Shown here in pieces: positions 46,080 to 57,172 of a DNA stretch of 64,000 bases. A model generated the notes under the pieces. It was not told the DNA's origin, searched no databases, and saw only the letters and a list, made by a program, of their open reading frames with translations. The position numbers were made by a program, and so were the translations under genes. The stretch is from Symbiodinium microadriaticum (taxonomy: Eukaryota > Sar > Dinophyceae > Suessiales > Symbiodiniaceae). Position 1 is the stretch's first letter; every line of letters starts with the position of its first letter. The stretch covers positions 252,065 to 316,064 of the forward strand of contig LSRX01000798.1 in NCBI GenBank assembly GCA_001939145.1, in the 5' to 3' direction.

Positions 46080-48212
46080 AAATTGAAAGGTTCAACATTA
46101 CTGAATTCAACTGTTTTGGGCCCTCCGAGTCTCGAGTCTAGGATTTACAGCACTGGCCCATGGAACCATTCCACTTCTCCACGGTTTAGGGTTTAAGGTT
46201 TAGGGCTTAGTATAAAACCTAAATAGTTACACGGATTCCTCCATGGGGCTCCTTCTTCTTCTCCTTCTGGTGAGTACTATTGCCAGGATTAAAATTTTAC
46301 ACGTACGATAATGAGTACTAATACTGTTACTATTATTACTACTGCCAGTCTAACTCTTATTGATATTATGATCATTACTATTCGCACAGATAGTGTTATT
46401 GTCACTTCCATGACTATGTAATTACGATTAATATTGTGAAGACTCTTATTCGACTGTGGATCTTTTTATTCGTGTTTAAGAAACTTATGACTTGGCCAAG
46501 AGACCCTATTCTAATCCTCGGGGCCGTGACCCTCTAAACCCTAAATCTTAAGCCCTTTTCGCCCTAAATCCTCTATGCTAGGTTTGTAAGGCTTCGGGGT
46601 GCAGGAGCTTCGGACTTCGAGGGACTATGGTTAAGAATTTGGGGCTTATAGGGTCCTGGCTAGCATCACTTCTCAGGTTCAGGGTAGCTAGGGTTGAATG
46701 GGTTTAGGCGGTTTAGGGTTTAGATGGGTCTAGGTCTAGGGGATAGGGGTTTAGGGGCGTAGGGTGCAGGATCTTGATAGATGTGCTTTGGGGTTAGGGG
46801 TTAAGCTTAGGTTTTGAGGGCTTCAGTCTTAAGGCTATATGAAGCTTGCAGATTCAAAGGCTTACTGTAGGGTGTTGAAGATTGACGAATAATATCAATC
46901 CATACGGTCTGCTCCAAGACCCGTGTAAAGACGAAGGCCCCTACAAAAAAAAACCTGTCTAGATGCACACCTACTGTATTTACGAAGTTATCCATGGCCC
47001 TCTTTAAGGAGTTTTACCAGGGTTGAGGGCACTAACACGCTCTCGCTCATTCCCTGACCTCGCTGCTGCGGCTCTGAATGTTCCCCATGTGGTAGGTCGC
47101 ATCTCCCTGCGAAGGTTCCGAGGTTTAGGGTCGCAGGATAGTTTCAACCCTATTGGTCGGCGAATCTAAGCCAAAACTGACCCCAATAGGTTTCAATAGG
47201 CCCCATACTGAACATCTGTAATATTCTCCCATACACTGCTGCAGGGGAGCTGCAAGTTCTTAAGCCACATCACGGTGTTCAACATGCTGTCCACAGTGGT
47301 ATTGAAAAGTCAATCAAAGGACGATGGTCGTGAGGAGAATACCGGTGCTGACATTGGTGCTGCTGCTGCTGCTTTTTTATATGCCGCTGACACTGATGCT
47401 CATGGTGTTGGTCAAAGTGCTGGTTGTGGTGATGATGGTGGTGCTGTTGCTAGCGGCTAACGACAGTGACACTGCTGGTGATTGCTAGTGGTGATGATGA
47501 TGTTGGTGATGGTCGTTGATACTGCTGTTCTACAGACATCTTACCACAAGCTCCGAGCCAAAAGTTCGCTACAGTTGTGGATTGTCAAGCGTCCTTTTGA
47601 AGAAGCCGAGCTGCCAAAATCAGGGGCCATGGAGTTGCATGAGCAGAAGTCGAAGAATGAACAAGAACTTTGAGCTTAACGCCGCAAGCCAGACAAAACA
47701 ACAGAAACACCGACCAAAAACTACTGGACAGCCTCTTCGAAGCTGCATGTCTCTTCCAGAGGTGGCAGAAGCGTCAGTGTAGCCTGGTGACAGGAAGCTT
47801 CCTATAGGCGCAGGGCTTTCAGGGTCAATCCCAGTATTTTGGGCTTGGACATTGGGGGGGGGGGTGCAGAGGAGTGGGCTCCGGTGGATAGTCCTTTAGG
47901 CTTGGTTGGGCTTTATGATTTCGGGTTAAACCCTAATGTAGGCACCAAAATCATTAGAATAGGGTTTGGGCTCCTTTACACGGTAATGAAAGTACGCAAC
48001 CCTGTGGACAAATAGTGACAAAAAAAGAAATTGAGGCTTCTATATTAAACCCTAAACTTCGAGGTTTCGGGTGGAGGCATTTTGGCATGGAAACCGTGAC
48101 CCATAGCATCGCTAAACTCCGCGCCACAGACATTCCTGAGTCCTCAACCCCAAAGGAGACCGAAGCGAAACCGTAAATGTCAGGGTTTCGGGTTTGGCTT
48201 TAGAGCTTCGGG

Positions 48213-48345
48213 GTTTAGGGTTTAGGCTTTAGGGGTTTAGGGTTTAGGGGTTTAGGGTTTAGGCTTGAGGGGTTTAGGCTTGAGGGTTTAGGGGTTTAGG
48301 GTTTAGGCTTTAGGTGTTTCGGGTTTAGGCTTCCGGTTTTAGGGG
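48213..48345. repeat. TTTAGGG block (left half of a fusion-like pair)
   Basis: TTTAGGG, TTTAGGGG and TTTAGGCTT variants on the plus strand, about 130 bp. Confidence 0.8.
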
Positions 48346-48426
48346 TGTAGAGTGTCGGTATGGTTTAGGCAGGGAGCCGTAAGCCCTACTCCTCCCTAAG
48401 CTGCAAAGACCTTCATCTCACCCCTA

Positions 48427-48595
48427 CCAGCCCTAAACCCTAAATCCTGAAGCCCCAACCCCTAAGACCATAACCCCTGAACCCTAAACCCAAACCCCTA
48501 AAGCCTTAACCCCTAAGCTCTAAACCCTAACCCCTACCCCCTAAAACCAGCCCTCAAACCTAAACTCCTCAACCCCTAAAGCCCCATAAACCCCT
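48427..48595. repeat. CCCTAAA block (right half of a fusion-like pair)
   Basis: Degenerate CCCTAAA and CCCCTAA units over about 170 bp. Together with the preceding block it gives TTTAGGG-80 bp-CCCTAAA, the orientation expected at a telomere-telomere junction. Confidence 0.75.
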
Positions 48596-48763
48596 TGCCG
48601 ACGTCTTGTAGACCCCTGAAAGAGCCCATAAAGGAACCCTTATTTGCCCTTCAAGAAAACCTTGAAGGAGCCCTCAAACGAACCCTACATATCTTCAAGG
48701 CACATGGAGCGGCTCACCTGAGGCAGCGACAGTTTTGAAGTGTGGGGCTCGTGCAGTGCTACT

Positions 48764-48853
48764 GGGTAGTTCCCGCTTTTAGGTCCCCAATGTAGAACGG
48801 CAGCCTGATAAAAAAAAGGACTCTGAAAGGTGCCCTGATTTAGAAAACTACCC
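48764..48853. mobile_element. Family F foldback element, copy F2 (90 bp, reversed)
   Basis: This copy aligns with the reverse complement of F1 (shared TTTTAGGTCCCCAAT and CCCTGATTTAGAAAACTACC). About 15 bp of one arm is deleted. The flanks show a CTACT-like repeat. Confidence 0.55.
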
Positions 48854-49263
48854 TACTTGGTTTGGGGTTCCTCTAAGGGGTGCTTTGTGCTTTTTGGTGG
48901 GTTTGGATCAAGGTTTAGGGCTCTTCTTCATCACGCTTCTCACTCGGGGGCCTCAAAACTCAAGAAAAGACCCGATGAAGCCTAAACCGCCTAAATCGCA
49001 ACATGCACGGAACACCTAAACCCTAAACCCTAAACCCTAGATTCTAGACCGTGAACCCCGAGCTAAGCCTGGCGTTCCCTTGACTTGTTACATCCTCAGA
49101 ATGTAGGAACCGCATCCGAACTTCATGAAGAACGAGAGAGGCTGCTTAATCTGAGGCTTCGGGGTAGTTGCCAGGGCTAGATTATACCCCAAAAGGGTCT
49201 GACGTCAAGGACTTGGCGACCTGTTGCCTCCGGAGAGACTTGCTCAGCTCTTTATAAAGATAA

Positions 49264-49443
49264 CGGAGTATACCAGGCTTATATGATCATATTACGTATG
49301 TCAGAGAATACTATTTCATATCATATGTAAAGTATTATAAGGACTTGCTATTTCGGGTATAATATAGCCCTCGCAACTACCTCGAAGCCTTTCATATAGC
49401 AAGTTCTTATATTCTCTTACATATGTGTCATCTGGTATCTACC
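49264..49443. mobile_element. AT-rich foldback element, about 180 bp
   Basis: The outer arms ACGGAGTATACCAG and CTGGTATCTACCGGT pair. An inner pair (CATATGTAAAGTATTATAAG with GACTTGCTAT, and ATAGCAAGTTCTTATA with CTCTTACATATG) also pairs. The interior is AT-rich. Only one copy was found. Confidence 0.4.
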
Positions 49444-49525
49444 GGTGGAGCCCTCCGATCCGAACACCGGAACCGCCCGAAAACCCTTCAAGAACTCCAC
49501 CAGGGCCGGCACGAAGGCTACACCG

Positions 49526-49695
49526 GAGGGTTTGGGGTTTCGGGTTTGGGGTTTCGGGTTTAGGGTTTGGGGTTTAGGGTTTAGGGTTTGGGGTTTAGGG
49601 TTAGGGGTTTAGGCTTAGGGTTTGGGGTTTCGGGTTTAAGGTTTGGGTTTTAGGGTTTAGGGTTTACAGTGTTTCTTTTTTAGGGTTTGGGGTTT
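49526..49695. repeat. TTTAGGG block with TTTCGGG and TTTGGGG variants
   Basis: About 170 bp of GGGTTTGGGGTTT, GGGTTTCGGGTTT and TTTAGGG units in alternating runs. Confidence 0.8.
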
Positions 49696-49780
49696 AGGCA
49701 GCCCTTGTGATTCTAATGAATTCACCACGTCTGAGAAATCTTATGCCGCACGCAATCTCGAGGAGGCTCTGGCTCATGAG

Positions 49781-49825
49781 GGTGGTTCTCTAAATTAGGC
49801 ACCCTTATGAAAAGGATACTCTAAG
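49781..49825. mobile_element. Family F fragment (one arm)
   Basis: GGTTCTCTAAATTAGGCACCC and TTATGAAAAGGA resemble one arm of F1. The other arm is absent, so this is a truncated relic. Confidence 0.3.
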
Positions 49826-50350
49826 CCGTAAACCCTAAACATGCACCCTCTTCCATTCAAGGCTGCCCAGAGTATACGTAACTGAACTCTTGTCGAAGAG
49901 GTTAGTTAACTGAGGCAGAACAAGAAAGCCACATGCCTCCCTTGCCAGGGTATCTTAAGCTAGGCTTTTCGCGAAAGCCCCATTAAAGCCTTGCAAAAAA
50001 AAAACACTACAAAATCCTCTAAGACACTGTAAAACCGCTGTCTGACACTGCAAAAGTCCCCTGAACCCTAAACCCTACCTGAAAGAAAGCTCTAAGCCCC
50101 AAGCGCTTAACTCTCTTCTTCAACAACCAGGTCCCACAAAGTTCAAACTTTTTAGGACAGACCTAATATATAAGGCCAAAAAGTTTAAAGTTCTCCCATT
50201 GGCTATCTAAGTCAACCCTAGTTAGGTCCAAAGGGCGCTCTTTCATGACGGCTTCGGCCAGCTCCAAGCGCGTCGGGCTCGTGTCAAAGCGGGTCGGGGA
50301 GCTCGTTGGCGAGGGAAGGCCCTTATATGGGGGGGAGGGGCATGGACTTC

Positions 50351-50441
50351 AGGTTTAAGGTTTATAGGGTTTAGGGTGTTGGGTTTAGGGTTTAGGGAGT
50401 TTAGGGTTTAGGGTTTAGGGAGTTTAGGGTTTAGGGTTTCG
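50351..50441. repeat. TTTAGGG block with AGTTTAGGG phrase
   Basis: TTTAGGG units with a repeated phrase TTTAGGGAGTTTAGGG occurring twice, suggesting local duplication. Confidence 0.75.
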
Positions 50442-51521
50442 GAGAGATTCATGACTTCTACGGGGGACCGAAGGTTGCGGATCGGGGTTCAGGGGAGAGC
50501 TTGGGATTGTGGATCTGAGGGATTAGGGGTTTCATAAGGGGTCATCAGGGTTAGATAAGAATGTGACCTATTTCGGGTTTTGGGCTTTCGGGTTCACACT
50601 GGGCGGGGTACCCGAAGCGACGGATGGGCCCCCCCCCCAATCATTTTCTGAAGCTCCACCTTAGGGGACTGTGTGTTCTTCAGAATTCTATAAGGGTAGC
50701 CGGGTTTTGAGGGGCCTTGCAGGCCTTCATGTAGCCTTTATGGAGACTTCATACCTTTGTTCCGGGTTTATGTTCTGGGTGGGGCTTATAGGGGGGCCTA
50801 AGATGGAGAAACAAGGCTTGCAGTTCAAGGCAGCCTCTGATATCCTCCGGTGAAACCACCAACAGCACCCCACACCCGGATGTGTAAGGTTTAGGGTTTA
50901 GGGTTTAGGGTTTAGGGCTTTTGCTTAAAGTGCGAAGGGTTTAGGGTACAGGGTGATTCAATTTTCCATCTTTCCCTTTAGGGAATCAGGCTTAGGGTTA
51001 GTTTGTGCAAAGAAAACGCCTTAAAGCAGCTCTTCAACGCGAACTGAGGCGAAGTGGCTCGGATCCCGAGCGTGCCTACCAACAGTTTAGCGACCGCCAG
51101 GGGCATAATCGTTGTACTAGAACCACAAAGCCCTAAACCGAGGGACTAATGGGGAAAGACTGGCGCTGATGAATTTATTCAGACCTCTTAAGTCCTAAGT
51201 CACTTGCTTCAGAGTTTATCTCCTGGTGCAAAGGTTCCCTGAGGGCGGATGCTTGGCGGGGCCTGCCGGATCTGTCACCGGATGCAACAAACTCAGTCAA
51301 ATGCGGGCTTTTGGTTTGGGGTTCAGGGTTTAGGGTTTAGGTAGGGTTCAGGGTTTAGGTAGGGTTTAGGGTTTTTAGGGCTCATAAAGGGCAAAGGCAT
51401 CCCTTTAGCCCTCGCTATAGGGCTCCGCAGGCCCCGAGCTGAATCTTGGCCTGCAGGGCTGAGAGTTCCACGCAACCCGTCCGGAACTTACCTGTAGCTC
51501 CAACCTTATAGTGCCCGACCC

Positions 51522-51621
51522 TTACCTGGACCCTAAAGAACCTACCCTTTTGGGTCTCCTTATCATGATTTCCTGATATAAGTCCTTAAAAACAGGTAGG
51601 TTCTTTACAGGGCCTAGGTAA
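51522..51621. mobile_element. Foldback element G (100 bp)
   Basis: The ends TTACCTGGACCCTAAAGAAC and TTCTTTACAGGGCCTAGGTAA pair, with CTACC/GGTAGG inside, over about 27 bp. The centre contains TTTCCTGATATAAGTCC, which recurs in altered form near 61135-61155. One clear copy. Confidence 0.5.
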
Positions 51622-51732
51622 TACTCAAGCAGTTGCAGGTTTCTGGTATGAATATAAAGCCCTATAAACCTCTAAGCCATCCCAAACCGCAGCCAAGAAA
51701 CGGAACTGCAAGTCAAGCTCCTGGAATCCAGG

Positions 51733-51830
51733 CCTTCAGTTTAGGGTTTAGGGTCTAGGGTTCAGGTTCTAGGGTTTAGGGTTTAGGGTTTAGGGTCTTG
51801 GGTCTAGGGTTTAGGGTCTAGGGTCTAGGC
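51733..51830. repeat. TTTAGGG block with TCTAGGG and TTCAGGG variants
   Basis: Runs of TTTAGGG, TCTAGGG and TTCAGGG units over about 100 bp. Confidence 0.75.
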
Positions 51831-51943
51831 TAGTCGGGCCCGGGTGGCCAAGGCTTCGGGTCTGGTTATGGGCCTTAGCAAGCAGGGCCCCTTATTTTCA
51901 CGGGCTCCTTCAAGGGATCTACAAGGGTTCTACAAGGCAGGAT

Positions 51944-52041
51944 CATGGGACTTAGTAAGGTTGTACGTGCGTTCCTGGGGGTCTAAGTAAATATAAGTAC
52001 AGTTGCCTTTATACTTGTAACCCGAGGTACTAAGTCCCATG
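51944..52041. mobile_element. Foldback element H, copy H1 (98 bp)
   Basis: CATGGGACTTAGTA and TACTAAGTCCCATG are perfect inverted ends. Further inside, the two sides hold partly related TAAGTAAATATAAGTA and TTATACTTGTAACC segments. Confidence 0.55.
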
Positions 52042-52181
52042 AAGCTTTAAGTAGGCCCGGGTGCAGGTTTTGATTTGGGGTTTCCGGGCTTAGGGTTCTT
52101 CCCTGAACCCTAAACTCGACATAGAGGCTGGCTATTTCGAACTTTCAGTCCCTGAACAGTAAACCCAAAGCCCTAAATACC

Positions 52182-52288
52182 CAGAGACTCCAAAATACCT
52201 TTTAATTAAGGAATATACCTTAAATCGTAGTCGGGTTGCTATTGCAATTTAAGGCATATTCCTTAGTTAAGGGGTTTTGGAGTCTCTG
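52182..52288. mobile_element. Family E foldback element, copy E1 (107 bp)
   Basis: The inverted ends are about 42 bp: CAGAGACTCCAAAATACC... with TTAAGGAATATACCTTAAAT, and the complement ending GGAGTCTCTG, with few mismatches. No clear target duplication and no coding capacity. Confidence 0.7.
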
Positions 52289-52339
52289 TGCAGCAAGCCA
52301 CCGAGACCTGCGCACACGGTGCAGCTGAAGTCTTAAACT

Positions 52340-52503
52340 GTGCTTAAGGTTTAGGGCTTAGGCCTACAGGGCTTAGGGAGTTTAGGGTTTAGGGTTTATA
52401 GGGATTAGAGTTTAGATCTCATGTTCAAGGTGTTGGTGTTCAGGGTTTAGGGTTTCGGGTTTAGGGTTCAGGGTTTAGGGGTTTAGGGTTTAGGGTTCAG
52501 GCG
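52340..52503. repeat. TTTAGGG-type block
   Basis: Degenerate, then cleaner TTTAGGG, TTCAGGG and TTTCGGG units over 160 bp. It starts about 50 bp after family E copy E1. Confidence 0.7.
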
Positions 52504-53455
52504 TTCAAGGTCTAGGCTTTTGAGCTGCAGGCTTCTACGGAAACATGAGGAACTCGTCCTCCTGAGAATGAGCTCCGGATAGAACAATACAGAAGCCCTA
52601 AAGGAGCTCTTATCGACTCTCTAATAAGATCCCAAGAGGGTTCAGGGCTTATAAGGATTATAGGAGCTAGTGACACAGTCTTGGGGGTTTGCACGCTGAA
52701 GCGCTTAAAAGGGCCGGAGTTACCAACTCTTTCACTTCAGCCGTCAGAGAGCCTTACGAGCCCCGTCGGCCTCTAGCTCTCAAGCTGGCTTTGGGAGTGT
52801 CGGGTGGGGGTTGGGTTTGGGGTATGCCCGGCTCCCAAAGAGTTGAAACTAAGCTTTCGCCATGGGCCACCAATTATGGGTCATAAGACCTCTGGCACAT
52901 GCGTAAAACAGCAAAGCATTTCCGGAGTCGTTAGCCAAAACCCCGCAAACGCACAACCTATGAATCCTAAAAGCTTCAATTGATGCCCCTGAACCTCGTA
53001 ACGCTGTAATTCAGCCCTGAAGCTTTAATCCGCAATCCAATGCCGAAGCCGCTCCAAATGGACTGCTTGAAAGAACATACCGAAGCACCAAAACCCCCTC
53101 AAGCCCTATAATTGTAAAACAGTGCCTTGAAGCACTTTCTCGAGCGCAGCAGACGCCTGAATCGAGGAGGAGGGTTTAGGGTTAAGGGTTTAGGGGTAAT
53201 TGCAGTCTTAAGTTTAGGTAAAGCGGTAAAGGTAAAGCTTAGGATTTGATGTTCTGGGCGCTAGGCTCCAAATTTCAATCGGATGTCGTGCTGCTGTTTA
53301 GCGATTAGGAAAACCTTTGATTGGCAATATATGGCTTCGGGGTCAAGGTGCCTGGTGGTATTCGTACACAAGGAAGTGTCTTTGTGCAACGTGTTTTCCG
53401 AGGTCCACCAGGGATGCATTCCTTACAACTCACTGGGCTCGGAGACCACGCAACT

Positions 53456-54786
53456 TCAACGTTGTCCTTCAGTCTTGGCTACGCCTTGGTCGCAACCGGC
53501 TTCCAGCAGCAAACGTTCAACTTCAACGTGGCCGTCTCGAGAAGCGAGCATCAGGGCAGTGAAGCCTTTAATGTTGACTAAGTCCTTGTTGGCACCGGCC
53601 TCCAGAAGCAAACGCGCAGCTTCAACGTTGACCTCTCGACAAGCGAGCATCAAGGCAGTGACACCGTTCTTGTCGGCAAAGTTCTTGTTGGCGCCTGCCT
53701 CCAGAAGCAATCGCATGACTTCAATGTGGCCCGCGTACAGAGCTTCCATCAAGGCAGTGCAGCCATGAATGCTGACATCCTTGTCGACACCGCTGTCCAG
53801 CAGCAAACGCACGACTTCAACCTGTTCGTGTTGAGAAGCGAGCACCAACGCCGTGAAGCCCTGCTTGCTGGCTGAGTTCATGTTGGCACCGGCTTCCAGA
53901 AGCAATCGAAGGACTTCAATGTGGCCGGCTACAGAGGCGAGCATCAAGGCAGTGGAACCGTTGTTGTCTGCTAAGTCCTTGTCGACACCGGCCTCCAGAA
54001 GCAAGCGAACAACTTCAACACAGCCCTCTCGACAAGCGAGCATCAAGGCAGTGAAGCCGTCAATGCCTGCAAAGTCTTTGTTGGCGCCGGCCTCCAGGAG
54101 CACACGCGCCACTTCGGCATGGCCGTTCGCGGAAGCGAGCATCAAGGCCGTGAAACCGTGGCTTATGAAGCCGTCGGGGCCGGCAAAGTCTTTGCTAGCG
54201 CCGGCCTCCAGCAGCACATGCGCAACTTCAACGCAGCCCTCTCGACAAGCGAGCATCAAGGCAGTGAAGCCTTGTCCTGCACAGTCCACGTTCGCACCGG
54301 CCTCCAGAAGCAAGCGCACAACTTCAACGTGGTTTCCAAGGGATGCTTTCGCCAGCGGGTTGGTGCCGTGCGCTTCGGTCAGGTCTGGGTTCAGTGGCCG
54401 CTGAAGCAAGACTTCAACCTGGATCTCAGAGTGGGCTTGTCTAGCAAGTCCACCCAACTTATGGGGACGCCTAGCTTATTGAAACCTATAGAGGGTTTCA
54501 AGGTTTCCCGAACCTCGGCTGCGAAGCCGTTCTCGGTGGCAGTCACCAACTCGTCGGCTCGGGTCTGCGCTTCTTCATATGGAAGTAGGACCAGATCCAG
54601 GTCCAGAGGTGAGTCCAAGGTGGCAGAATCCTGTAGGGGAGTGCCTTCGTGAAACAATCTCTGCCTGAACCGGGTGGGCAAGCTGTGCTGACAATGAAGC
54701 TGCTTCTTCAGTGCCATCACATCACTCAGCTCCATGACAGGTATGCTCGCCACCACCTCCCCTGTGAGCATCCTGACACGCAGCAT
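53456..54786 (-). CDS. Ubiquitin-like domain plus nine-ankyrin-repeat protein, 2 exons
   Basis: Two exons, 54786-54514 and 54418-53456, join in frame to give 411 residues. Residues 1-70 (MLRVRMLTGE... to LVLLPY) resemble a ubiquitin-like fold. A short linker (ADELVTATENGFAAE) follows, then nine ankyrin repeats at about residues 107-400, built on GFTALMLA...VEVVRLLLEAGANKD. The ATG at 54786 is chosen because it is the only ATG in the open frame upstream and directly precedes the domain. Known of the family: ankyrin arrays bind proteins, and Ubl-ankyrin proteins are abundant in dinoflagellates; the partner of this one is unknown. No signal peptide or membrane segment is visible. Oddities: repeat 3 carries a five-residue insertion (ISHGF region), repeat 7 is one residue short, and the repeats are nearly identical, which suggests recent homogenisation. 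The base before the ATG is preceded by a CCAG that could serve as a cis- or trans-splice acceptor. The reading frame is solid; the cellular role is not known. Confidence 0.85.
53495..54373 (-). repeat. Coding tandem array of nine ~99-bp ankyrin units
   Basis: Nine consecutive units of about 99 bp encode 33-residue ankyrin repeats. Each shares a core that reads on the plus strand as gcgagcatcaaggcagtg. Units differ mainly at the variable loop and at a few helix positions. The high similarity also creates long spurious open frames on the opposite strand. Confidence 0.85.
54419..54513 (-). other. 95-nt spliceosomal intron in the Ubl-ankyrin gene
   Basis: The frame changes between the Ubl part and the ankyrin part. 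Removing 54513-54419 (GTTCGG...ATCCAG on the minus strand) restores one frame exactly, joining ...FAAE to VEVLLQRP... The intron is phase 0, GT-AG, and 95 nt (not a multiple of three). The same five bases, AGGTT, span both splice junctions, so the intron is bounded by a short direct repeat, a feature reported for many dinoflagellate introns. The interior contains several in-frame codons and ends in a stop shortly inside exon 2 if unspliced. No cDNA is available here, so splicing is inferred. Confidence 0.8.
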
Positions 54787-55113
54787 CCTGGCTATCTGGC
54801 ACAGCCGATGGCGACCAGCCAGGCCCTTTGTATTATCCACTCGAGAATTGCCTTGCAAACAATTTCGGTAGAACCAGGCATGCACTGAACTTGGAGTGAT
54901 ACGAGCTTGCTGTGGTTTTAGGATGTTTCAGGGTTCGCGGGCTTTTTGTGACTTTTATCAAAGTTCCTACACCTCGCCATCTGTTTTTGCAGTTCCGTTG
55001 CCTGAAGCCTAGAAGTGTGCGGGGGCTGCATGTAAACCTACGACGCAGGCGTGCTTGCCTCGGAGATACTGGTAGCCAGGCGCCCTCCCTGTGCAATGTG
55101 ACCAACTGACCAA

Positions 55114-55222
55114 CCCTTAGGGTCCAAGTACCTAATAATCATATACTCTTCCGAATACTAACCTACAAAACTACTATCCGTAACCCAAGTATATGCTTAT
55201 TAGGTCCTGTGGACCCTTAGGG
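55114..55222. mobile_element. Family C foldback element, copy C4 (109 bp, second subfamily)
   Basis: The left arm starts CCCTTAGGGTCCAAGTACC and the right arm ends GGACCCTTAGGG. The arms pair over about 34 bp (…CTAATAATCATATACT). It is flanked by CAA at 55111-55113 and 55223-55225. The interior differs from C1/C2 but the ends and the length are the same. It lies just upstream (minus-strand sense) of the Ubl-ankyrin gene. Confidence 0.8.
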
Positions 55223-56640
55223 CAATCGTCTCAGGTACATAAACCCAACTGGGCTTAGGGTTTAAAACGTGACTATGACCCGCGAATAACGATGTCTACA
55301 AACACCACCACCACAACGATCAACCAACACTAAACCCTTAACCCCAAACCCTAAACCCTAAATCCTAAACCCCAATCCTAAACCCCCAAAAAACACCTCA
55401 ACCTCAAGCCCTGAGGCCTAAACGACAACCGGCCAGCCTCCAACAACCTCTGCGCCTCTGCTGTGGATCTTGTGCTGCCTGTGCTGTGGGCCGTGAGTTT
55501 AGGGTTTCGGGCGTTGGGCTTCGACCTTTGGAGATTCCTACCTTAAACCCTAAACCCTAAAGCCTAAAGCCCTAAACCCTAACCACTAGTGTTGTGAGGG
55601 GCGAGGGCTGAGCTGTGGGTGTTCAGGGCTGTTGAGGTCGCCAGGGTCAGAGTCTACAGGAGTTTTATAAGGATAAATTTGGGATTCAGGGTTTTTGAGG
55701 TTCCGGGTTGTAGACTTTGGGGGGCGGCTTCGGGTTTAAGCTTTGGCTGATCATCCTTGGGCTTGTGCCTTTTGGATTCAAGTTTCGGGTTTAGGGTTTA
55801 GGGTTTCAAGTTTCGGGTTTCTCACATTTTCAGAAGGGGGAGATGGGGTCACACACGCCCGAAGCAAGATGCGCTCACGGAAATCATTGGGCTGGGTTTG
55901 GGGGTCTCAGGTGTTTCGGGGCAGCTGAACCAATGTCATGGGGTTTAGGGTTGAGGGTCTAGGGTTTTTGATTTTTAGGGTCTTTAGGGTCTTTAGGGTT
56001 TAGGGTCTTTAGCGTCTTTAGGGTTTACAGGGTTTAGGGTCATGATATCTGAAACCAGCGCTCTTGAAACTTGGACACCTCAAGGCCCAACTTCGTGCTG
56101 CACCAATCTTCGATATGTAACCTTTGTCATCTTCCGGATGCCATATGCGCTATCTGGCAGGGCAAACTCCCTTTGCAGTCAAAGGGAGATTTTGATTGGA
56201 AGGGTTGGTAAGTGTCCCTGGTCCTAGTGTAGAGGCTTTGACCTTGGACTAGCCCTACACCCTGTGGTGCAAGGCTTCAGGTGGCGTCCAACGTTCCGGC
56301 GTTCGAGGAGGAGGTGCGCCTACGCCTATGCGAAAGATCTATAGGATAAGATGGCTTTCGGAGCGTAACGCGCTAAACCCTAAAACTTAAACAGCTAAAG
56401 CCCTAAACCCTGGAGCCCTAAAGCGCTAAAGCCCTGAAAACTAAAGCCCCAAACCCTGATAAACCTCCAAACCCTTAAACCTCTCTGAAAACCTAAATCC
56501 CCAAAGCCAAAAGCAAAAAAAAAACCCAACACTAGAGCCCGAACCGTAAATCCCAGACCCTGAGCCACAAATCATGGGCTTTGAGCCCTAAGTCGCATGG
56601 CTGCCATGAACTTCAAATCAAGAGAGTTTAGGGTTTAGGG

Positions 56641-56731
56641 TGGTGCGATTTGGGATTTTAAGGTTTAGGGTGGTGCGGTTTGGGATTTTAAGGTTTAGGG
56701 TGGTGCGGTGTGGGATTTTTAAGGTTTAGGG
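56641..56731 (+). repeat. 30-bp tandem repeat containing the heptamer, 3 copies
   Basis: The unit TGGTGCGRTTTGGGATTTTA plus AGGTTTAGGG is repeated three times (56641, 56671, 56701), with one extra T in the last. Each unit carries a TTTAGGG, so a heptamer and its flank were amplified together. Confidence 0.85.
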
Positions 56732-57105
56732 TGTTAGTGTTAGGTGTTGAATTTAGGGTGAAGATTCTTTTGTTTTGAAAGCCTTTGTCCGCTGCTGCTG
56801 AGGATTCAGGGCTTAGGGTGTGATCTCGACATCAATGAGTCTGAGCAGCCCTGGACTTAACCCTACATCGCTGAAGCAAAAGGCCATAATGGCAAGAGTA
56901 TCGTTCAACTTGATTCAGACACTATACCTGCTGAATTAGGGTTCCTGGGTACGTTGCAGTGCAAGTATATTATTTCGGGAGCTCTAACTCATTGTGTTGG
57001 TAATACAAATTCAGGCCCCTATGTTACCATTGCTGCTAATCATTCTCCTAAACCCTAAACCCTAAAACCTTAAACCCTAAACCCTGAAAAAACTCTAAAC
57101 CCTAC

Positions 57106-57172
57106 TGCAGTTGGGGAACGAACATCGGCAACAGTACTCTTCCCTGCAGTCAGCAGCCGTGCGTTCGAATCG
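57106..57172 (+). other. tRNA-like segment with A-box- and B-box-like motifs
   Basis: TGCAGTTGGGG (57106-57116) resembles a polymerase III A box and GTTCGAATC (57163-57171) matches the T-loop/B box, about 55 bases apart as in tRNAs. The T stem is nearly paired (GTGCG/CGAGC). No full cloverleaf or anticodon arm can be drawn, so this is at best a tRNA relic or the head of a tRNA-derived SINE. Confidence 0.25.

Larger units (their letters stand above)
44150..48190. other. Intergenic, low-complexity
   Basis: AT palindromic tract, TA microsatellite, element D2 and a GTG/GCTG-rich stretch (47340-47520). A few heptamer relics, no credible gene. Confidence 0.5.

Noticed and set aside
53283..54652. 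Long plus-strand open frames opposite the ankyrin gene (up to 183 codons)
   Set aside because: They are the antisense of the repeated 99-bp ankyrin units; the minus strand gives canonical ankyrin motifs.
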